In this document: piece after piece, positions 7,430 through 9,369 of the stretch | Layout of the letters: each line of letters opens with the position of its first letter | How positions within the stretch are numbered: the first letter of the stretch is position 1 | Made by a program: the position numbers and the translations under genes | The notes under the pieces: model-generated | Seen by the model: the letters and a program-made list of their open reading frames with translations, nothing else | The model's database searches: none | Told to the model about the DNA's origin: nothing | From: JBFMFE01 sp040752295 | Lineage (GTDB): Bacteria; UBP15; UBA6099; JBFMBQ01 | Length of the DNA: 9,369 nucleotides | Assembly: GCA_040752295.1 (NCBI GenBank) | Contig: JBFMFE010000272.1 | Coordinates: 1 to 9,369 of the forward strand | Reading direction: 5' to 3'

Positions 7430-7624
7430 CTATCCTTGCGATTTTTCCGACGGAATCAACACTTTTATTATGTGCTATGCAAGCTGTTCGTCTATCTCGT
7501 TATGTCTTGGAACGGGTTGCTTCCTGCCCGTTGCGGGATTCTTATACAGATCATGGTTTGCGCCATGTTTGACAAGCACGCAACCGGCGGAAGCGATCTT
7601 CCCGATGAGGGCTTTCCTTTTCAT
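7430..7624 (-). pseudogene. hicA: HicA-family mRNA interferase toxin, cut by an in-frame TAG
   Basis: From ATG at 7624 the minus strand encodes 49 residues: MKRKALIGKIASAGCVLVKH, then GANHDLYKNP, then a QPVPRHNEIDEQLA stretch. This is a clear HicA double-stranded-RNA-binding-like fold with the expected catalytic His (His24 in GANHDLY). A TAG at 7475-7477 then stops it, but the same frame continues HIIKVL and ends at 7430. HIIK-type sequence is what normally follows EQLA in HicA as the last helix. The uninterrupted frame would be about 64 residues, the usual HicA length. The ATG overlaps the hicB stop as ATGA. The truncated product lacks most of the C-terminal helix and is probably inactive, though a short functional form or readthrough cannot be excluded. 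In life HicA cleaves mRNA. Confidence 0.78.
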
Positions 7625-7818
7625 AACGTAAGAGCGATTTCTTTAATCTCATATTCATCCGGAACGTCTTCCATCGTCATAAGAATGTACGCTTCCTTCA
7701 TGTTTTCCTCTAGTTCTTCAAGAGTTTCCCCCTGCGTCATGATTTCAGGATGTTCAATGAGTTTGCCAAGCCAGAATTTTTCACCTTTCCAGTAAACCGT
7801 CTTCAATTTATTTTTCAT
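7621..7818 (-). CDS. hicB: HicB-family antitoxin (short form)
   Basis: This 65-residue intact protein has the HicB/UPF0150 pattern: VYWKGEKFWLGKLIEHPEIM (beta-beta with FWLGKL and the P-E-I-M/TQGET turn), then LEELEENMKEAYILMTMED (helix), then a short tail. This is the degraded RNase H-like fold that binds and neutralises HicA. It lacks the C-terminal HTH or ribbon-helix-helix DNA-binding domain of long HicB proteins, so autoregulation by this protein alone is doubtful. The ribosome site GAGGTGA lies at 7828-7822. The antitoxin-first gene order is a known variant. It starts an operon with hicA (ATGA overlap) and a DUF2283 remnant, read from a near-consensus promoter. It is intact although both downstream genes carry nonsense codons. 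Confidence 0.87.
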   Translation of the reverse strand: MKNKLKTVYWKGEKFWLGKLIEHPEIMTQGETLEELEENMKEAYILMTMEDVPDEYEIKEIALTL

Positions 7819-7878
7819 TTTTCACCTCACAGCAAACATGACGATTACGGCAAAATCCGCCAAAAGTTTCTTGCTTTG

Positions 7879-7907
7879 ATTATATCTCACCGCACGGGAA
7901 CTGTAAA
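7879..7907 (-). promoter_or_regulatory. Sigma-70-type promoter for hicB
   Basis: Read on the minus strand, TTTACA (7907-7902; 5 of 6 to TTGACA) and TATAAT (7884-7879; perfect) are separated by exactly 17 bp. The promoter faces hicB, about 60 bp before its ATG. Confidence 0.75.
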
Positions 7908-7928
7908 ACTCTGAAAAGCCACAGCCCA

Positions 7929-7969
7929 GGAACTCGCAAAAACGCGACCGTCGGGCGTTCGGGAGTTCC
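7929..7969. other. Nested inverted repeat upstream of the hicB promoter
   Basis: GGAACTC (7929-7935) pairs with GAGTTCC (7963-7969). Inside it, AACGC (7941-7945) pairs with GCGTT (7955-7959), and the apical loop contains CGACCGTCG, itself self-complementary. This could be a cruciform, regulatory site or part of a structured RNA. An open frame on the minus strand (7880-8068) crosses it but looks non-protein-like. Confidence 0.5.
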
Positions 7970-8042
7970 CCCTACCAGTCCGGCCGGCGCGTGGTTTTTA
8001 TCTTTCCCCGAAACCTGAGACCCGACCTTTTCGACCACGAAT

Positions 8043-8058
8043 CCCCGCCTTCGCGGGG
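8043..8058. other. GC hairpin CCCCGC-CTTC-GCGGGG
   Basis: This is a perfect 6-bp GC stem with a 4-nt loop. It lacks a T run on either side, so it is not called a terminator. It sits between the nested inverted repeat and the heptamer array, in an intergenic stretch with no gene. Confidence 0.5.
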
Positions 8059-8064
8059 CAAGTT

Positions 8065-8106
8065 TCACGAATCACGCTTCACGAGCCACGAATCATGAGC
8101 CACGAC
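8065..8106. repeat. Six tandem heptamers, consensus TCACGAA
   Basis: Six consecutive 7-mers can be read: TCACGAA, TCACGCT, TCACGAG, CCACGAA, TCATGAG, CCACGAC. Only the last unit (CCACGAC) is also kept in the second long repeat copy (8780-8786), so the array expanded or shrank at the edge of the repeat. Confidence 0.75.
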
Positions 8107-8186
8107 TTTTGGTTTTCGTCTTTACCCGATACCCAAGACCCGGAACCCGATACCCGGCCTTTATCACTGCGCGCAACGGAAGCCGA
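8098..8186. repeat. ~88-bp dispersed repeat, copy 1
   Basis: Positions 8098-8186 match 8779-8866 in direct orientation, with a G/A change near the left end, one indel and a few changes near the right end. Inside are five tandem heptamers, TACCCGA TACCCAA GACCCGG AACCCGA TACCCGG by unit (8123-8157). The right end of the repeat runs into the GFRC-x-Q-stop coding tail on the minus strand, so the repeat is a coding 3' end plus its downstream sequence. It precedes the hicB operon in the transcribed direction. Confidence 0.85.
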
Positions 8187-8226
8187 TATTGTTGTTCGTG
8201 TTGGCCGGATTGTTGCTTCGGTTGTC
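8164..8226 (-). pseudogene. Asn-rich C-terminal tail of a lectin/FGE-fold protein (DGR template or variable-region-like)
   Basis: The minus-strand frame reads DNRSNNPANTNNNIGFRC, then AQ and TGA followed at once by TAA. Asn codons AAC/AAT dominate. A run of N residues ending in NNNIGFRC-type sequence is characteristic of the 3' part of the template or variable region of diversity-generating retroelements, whose target proteins have a C-type-lectin/formylglycine-generating-enzyme fold. It is only ~20 codons long and abuts the relE stop (8225), so its 5' part is missing. No reverse transcriptase or avd gene is in the window. It is best read as a remnant. Family assignment rests on a short motif. 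Confidence 0.5.
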
Positions 8227-8488
8227 AGATCTTATAGACTTCGCTTCGATGCCGGACGGAATAAACGGTGATAATCCAGCTCTCATGCTCAATGGAGTAT
8301 ATCACTCTCCAGTCGCCGGCTCTGAGTTTGAACTTGTCTTTGAACGGGCCTTTCAGGGGAAAGTGCATGACTGCGTCCGCGTTTTTTTGAAGCCGTTATA
8401 TCCTTTGCGCAACATGCAGGGCAACATTTTTATCCAGAGACAAAAAATCCTTCTGCGCCTGAGGGGTGAAATCAACCTCATATGTCAT
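8225..8488 (-). pseudogene. relE: RelE/ParE-family toxin broken by an in-frame TAA
   Basis: From ATG at 8488 the minus strand reads MTYEVDFTPQAQKDFLSLDK, then NVALHVAQRI, then TAA at 8396-8398 (codon 31). The same frame then continues RLQKNADAV, HFPLKGPFKDKFKLRAGDWR, VIYSIEHESWIITVYSVRHR, SEVYKI to a TGA at 8225-8227. The whole frame is 87 codons, normal for RelE. The second part carries the family core: PLKG-x-x-x-KFKLR-x-GDWRVIYSI and a basic-aromatic end (RHRSEVY) with the residues usually used for mRNA cleavage. The 30-residue product before the stop would lack all of that. It lies 4 nt after the antitoxin stop. RelE toxins cut mRNA in the ribosome; this copy is probably dead unless the stop is read through. 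Confidence 0.82.
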
Positions 8489-8492
8489 AACG

Positions 8493-8690
8493 TCAACTCA
8501 ACCCCATATTTTTCTTGACGTCGGCGAACGGTATTCTTTCCTTTGACGACATGGAGGTTTCAAGAGCCTGAATAAAATCCTCTCTAAGTTCAAGCCCGTG
8601 GTCCGGATCAAAAAAAATCCTTAATTTCTCTTCTATGATTTCACCGATCATTTCCTTGAGTTCATCTTTGCTAAGGTCGGCAACTTTCAT
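8493..8690 (-). CDS. RelB-like antitoxin of a RelE-type system
   Basis: This 65-residue, mostly helical acidic protein has two parts. An N-terminal charged helix, LSKDELKEMIGEIIEEKLRIF, is followed by DPDHGLELREDFIQALETS and an end of IPFADVKKNMGLS. The DPD-x-GLELR pattern followed by a helix and an I-P-x-x-x-V-x-x-x-x-GL end is shared by small antitoxins coded directly before RelE toxins. A strong AGGAGG (8703-8698) stands 7 nt from the ATG, and the broken relE follows 4 nt after the stop. No DNA-binding ribbon-helix-helix is obvious, so autoregulation is uncertain. The gene is intact while its toxin carries a nonsense codon. The assignment is by context and pattern, with no catalytic residue to check. 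Confidence 0.7.
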   Translation of the reverse strand: MKVADLSKDELKEMIGEIIEEKLRIFFDPDHGLELREDFIQALETSMSSKERIPFADVKKNMGLS

Positions 8691-8730
8691 AATTCCGCCT
8701 CCTCTTTTACTTTACCCGTATCTGTTGTCT

Positions 8731-8739
8731 ATTATAGCA
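8731..8739 (-). promoter_or_regulatory. Extended -10 promoter for the relB-like antitoxin
   Basis: On the minus strand TGCTATAAT (8739-8731) is a perfect TATAAT preceded by the TGn extended -10 element. The -35 region is poor (TTCCCG at 17 bp), which fits extended -10 promoters. It lies about 40 nt before the ATG. Confidence 0.65.
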
Positions 8740-8778
8740 TTTTAAAGCTTTTTCGGGAAACGCGAGGCGCGCTCAACC

Positions 8779-8866
8779 AGCCACGACTTTTAGTTTTCGT
8801 CTTTACCCGATACCCAAGACCCGGAACCCGATACCCGGCCTTTTCACTGCTCACAGCGGAAGCCGA
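8779..8866. repeat. ~88-bp dispersed repeat, copy 2
   Basis: This is a direct copy of 8098-8186. It keeps the five ACCC heptamers (8804-8838) and the coding tail end. It precedes the relB-like operon in the transcribed direction, just as copy 1 precedes the hicB operon. Confidence 0.85.
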
Positions 8867-8891
8867 AACCGGTGTTATCGACGCCAGTGAG
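8844..8891 (-). pseudogene. C-terminal tail fragment of a lectin/FGE-fold protein
   Basis: The minus-strand frame LTGVDNTGFGFRCEQ-stop resembles the last residues of formylglycine-generating-enzyme / C-type-lectin-fold proteins, where (V/F)GFRC is the usual ending. It is the counterpart of the NNNIGFRCAQ tail in copy 1. Upstream it runs into an in-frame 9-bp tandem repeat (GCAAGCAAT on the plus strand, twice, 8891-8908) and then an in-frame stop, so no gene body remains. Confidence 0.45.
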
Positions 8892-8936
8892 CAAGCAATG
8901 CAAGCAATGGGGTCAGCTGGAAAATTGAATTTTGGG

Positions 8937-9157
8937 GCGCCTGTTCAGACAGGTCTGCTTGCCCGCTGCCTGCCAGTGCCGCCTGCCTGCCCCGCTGCCT
9001 GCCTGTGCCGAGCACGGCAGACAGGCTGGGGCGGCAGGCAGGTGCCCGGCAGACAGGGGGCGGTAGGCAGGTGTTCGTCACCTGTCTGCGCCTGCCTGGC
9101 TGGCAGACAGGTTCATCGCACAGGCAGGCGGCAGGCAGGCAGACACAGGCAGGCACA
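8937..9157. repeat. Cluster of GCAGGCAG / CAGACAGG palindromic repeats
   Basis: This stretch is filled with CCTGCC, GCAGGCAG and CAGACAGG units on both strands. Several hairpins can be drawn. One is a long imperfect one at 8981-9042, centred on TGCCG-AGCA-CGGCA. Another is CAGGTG-TTCGT-CACCTG at 9068-9084. A third has perfect 9-bp arms CCTGTCTGC (9081-9089) and GCAGACAGG (9103-9111). Bases 8997-9026 are the exact reverse complement of 94-123. The Cys/Pro/Ala/Arg-rich open frames here are repeat artefacts, not genes. Confidence 0.8.
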
Positions 9158-9369
9158 TCAGGCTGATATATAGCCTTGCAAAATTTATACTTCATATTAC
9201 TGTCCCAATTTCACTATGAAAATCACTATTCCAATGTAGCGTTATCTTACTTTCCGCACATCTTGAATGGCATTTTAAACGAATTTAACGGTGGAAGTCA
9301 AGCAGCTTAATGACCGTACTCGGATGTCGGGATGTCGAGCAATTCGAGTATGGTGATTTGGATGTCCGA
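9158..9369. other. AT-richer stretch with no supportable gene
   Basis: Base composition drops sharply after 9157 relative to the flanking GC-rich repeats. I see no gene with a start signal. Two tandem GGATGTCG octamers lie at 9322-9337, with a third near-copy at 9360-9367. A 20-codon open frame enters from the right edge on the minus strand and ends with TAA at 9307-9309, but it is too short to call. Confidence 0.5.

Noticed and set aside
7212..7795. Plus-strand open frames of 139 and 181 codons
   Set aside because: They are antisense to hicB, hicA and DUF2283, which match known families on the minus strand.
7880..8068. 62-codon minus-strand open frame upstream of hicB
   Set aside because: It spans the nested inverted repeat and the hicB promoter, has no clear ribosome site, and resembles no family.
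8189..8518. 109-codon plus-strand open frame
   Set aside because: It is antisense to relE; the minus-strand frame carries the RelE motifs despite its stop codon.
7207..8690. Stop-codon reassignment explaining the interrupted genes
   Set aside because: The interrupting codons are TAG and TAA, and the same codons end the barrel and OsmC genes, where no family sequence follows.
8909..8916. GGGGTCAG motif as the edge of an IS200/RAYT-type element
   Set aside because: Only a short motif; no transposase or second end could be identified.
8937..9157. CRISPR array
   Set aside because: Repeat units are irregular in spacing and orientation, with no spacers and no cas genes.
8875..9195. Cys/Pro-rich open frames on both strands
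   Set aside because: Translations of the GCAGGCAG repeat cluster; no start signal or domain.
9307..9369. 20-codon open frame entering from the right edge on the minus strand (ILELLDIPTSEYGH-stop)
   Set aside because: Protein-like, but short enough to be chance and not recognised; could be the end of a gene outside the window.

Overview
The window reads as a Gram-negative, uncultured bacterium of moderately high GC. The evidence is two secreted or outer-membrane-type proteins, an RND inner-membrane exporter, and GC-rich Shine-Dalgarno-led genes. Palindromic intergenic repeats and toxin-antitoxin (TA) clutter on the right suggest a candidate-phylum, PVC-like or deltaproteobacterial-type genome, but the sequence does not fix the taxon.

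Positions 1-358 are noncoding and palindrome-rich. Positions 359-7157 hold seven plus-strand genes that look like one operon, or two adjacent ones: a sulfide:quinone oxidoreductase (SQR) homologue, a DsrE-family sulfur-relay protein, an OsmC-family thiol protein, an RND/MMPL exporter, a tiny DUF2892 membrane protein, a periplasmic LolA-like protein and a DUF1302-like outer-membrane beta-barrel. The first three fit sulfide or persulfide handling. The last four fit a trans-envelope export path, probably for a lipid or other hydrophobic compound. A GC hairpin plus T run at 7226-7245 probably ends the operon.

Positions 7207-8740 are on the minus strand and carry two toxin-antitoxin operons with good promoters: hicB-hicA-DUF2283 and a relB-like/relE pair. 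Both antitoxins are intact. Each of the three partner genes (hicA, DUF2283, relE) is interrupted by exactly one in-frame stop codon, with recognisable family sequence continuing in frame after it. This is the most striking pattern in the window.

Upstream of each TA operon, in the transcribed direction, lies a copy of an ~88-bp repeat. Each repeat begins inside a short coding tail ending GFRC-x-Q-stop. One tail is Asn-codon (AAC/AAT) rich, like the 3' end of a diversity-generating-retroelement (DGR) template or variable region. The TA genes therefore sit between debris of duplicated lectin/FGE-type target-gene ends. Heptamer tandem repeats lie inside and beside these copies. Positions 8937-9157 are a dense GCAGGCAG/CAGACAGG palindromic cluster that shares a perfect 30-bp inverted match with the left end of the window. 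Positions 9158-9369 show no supportable gene.
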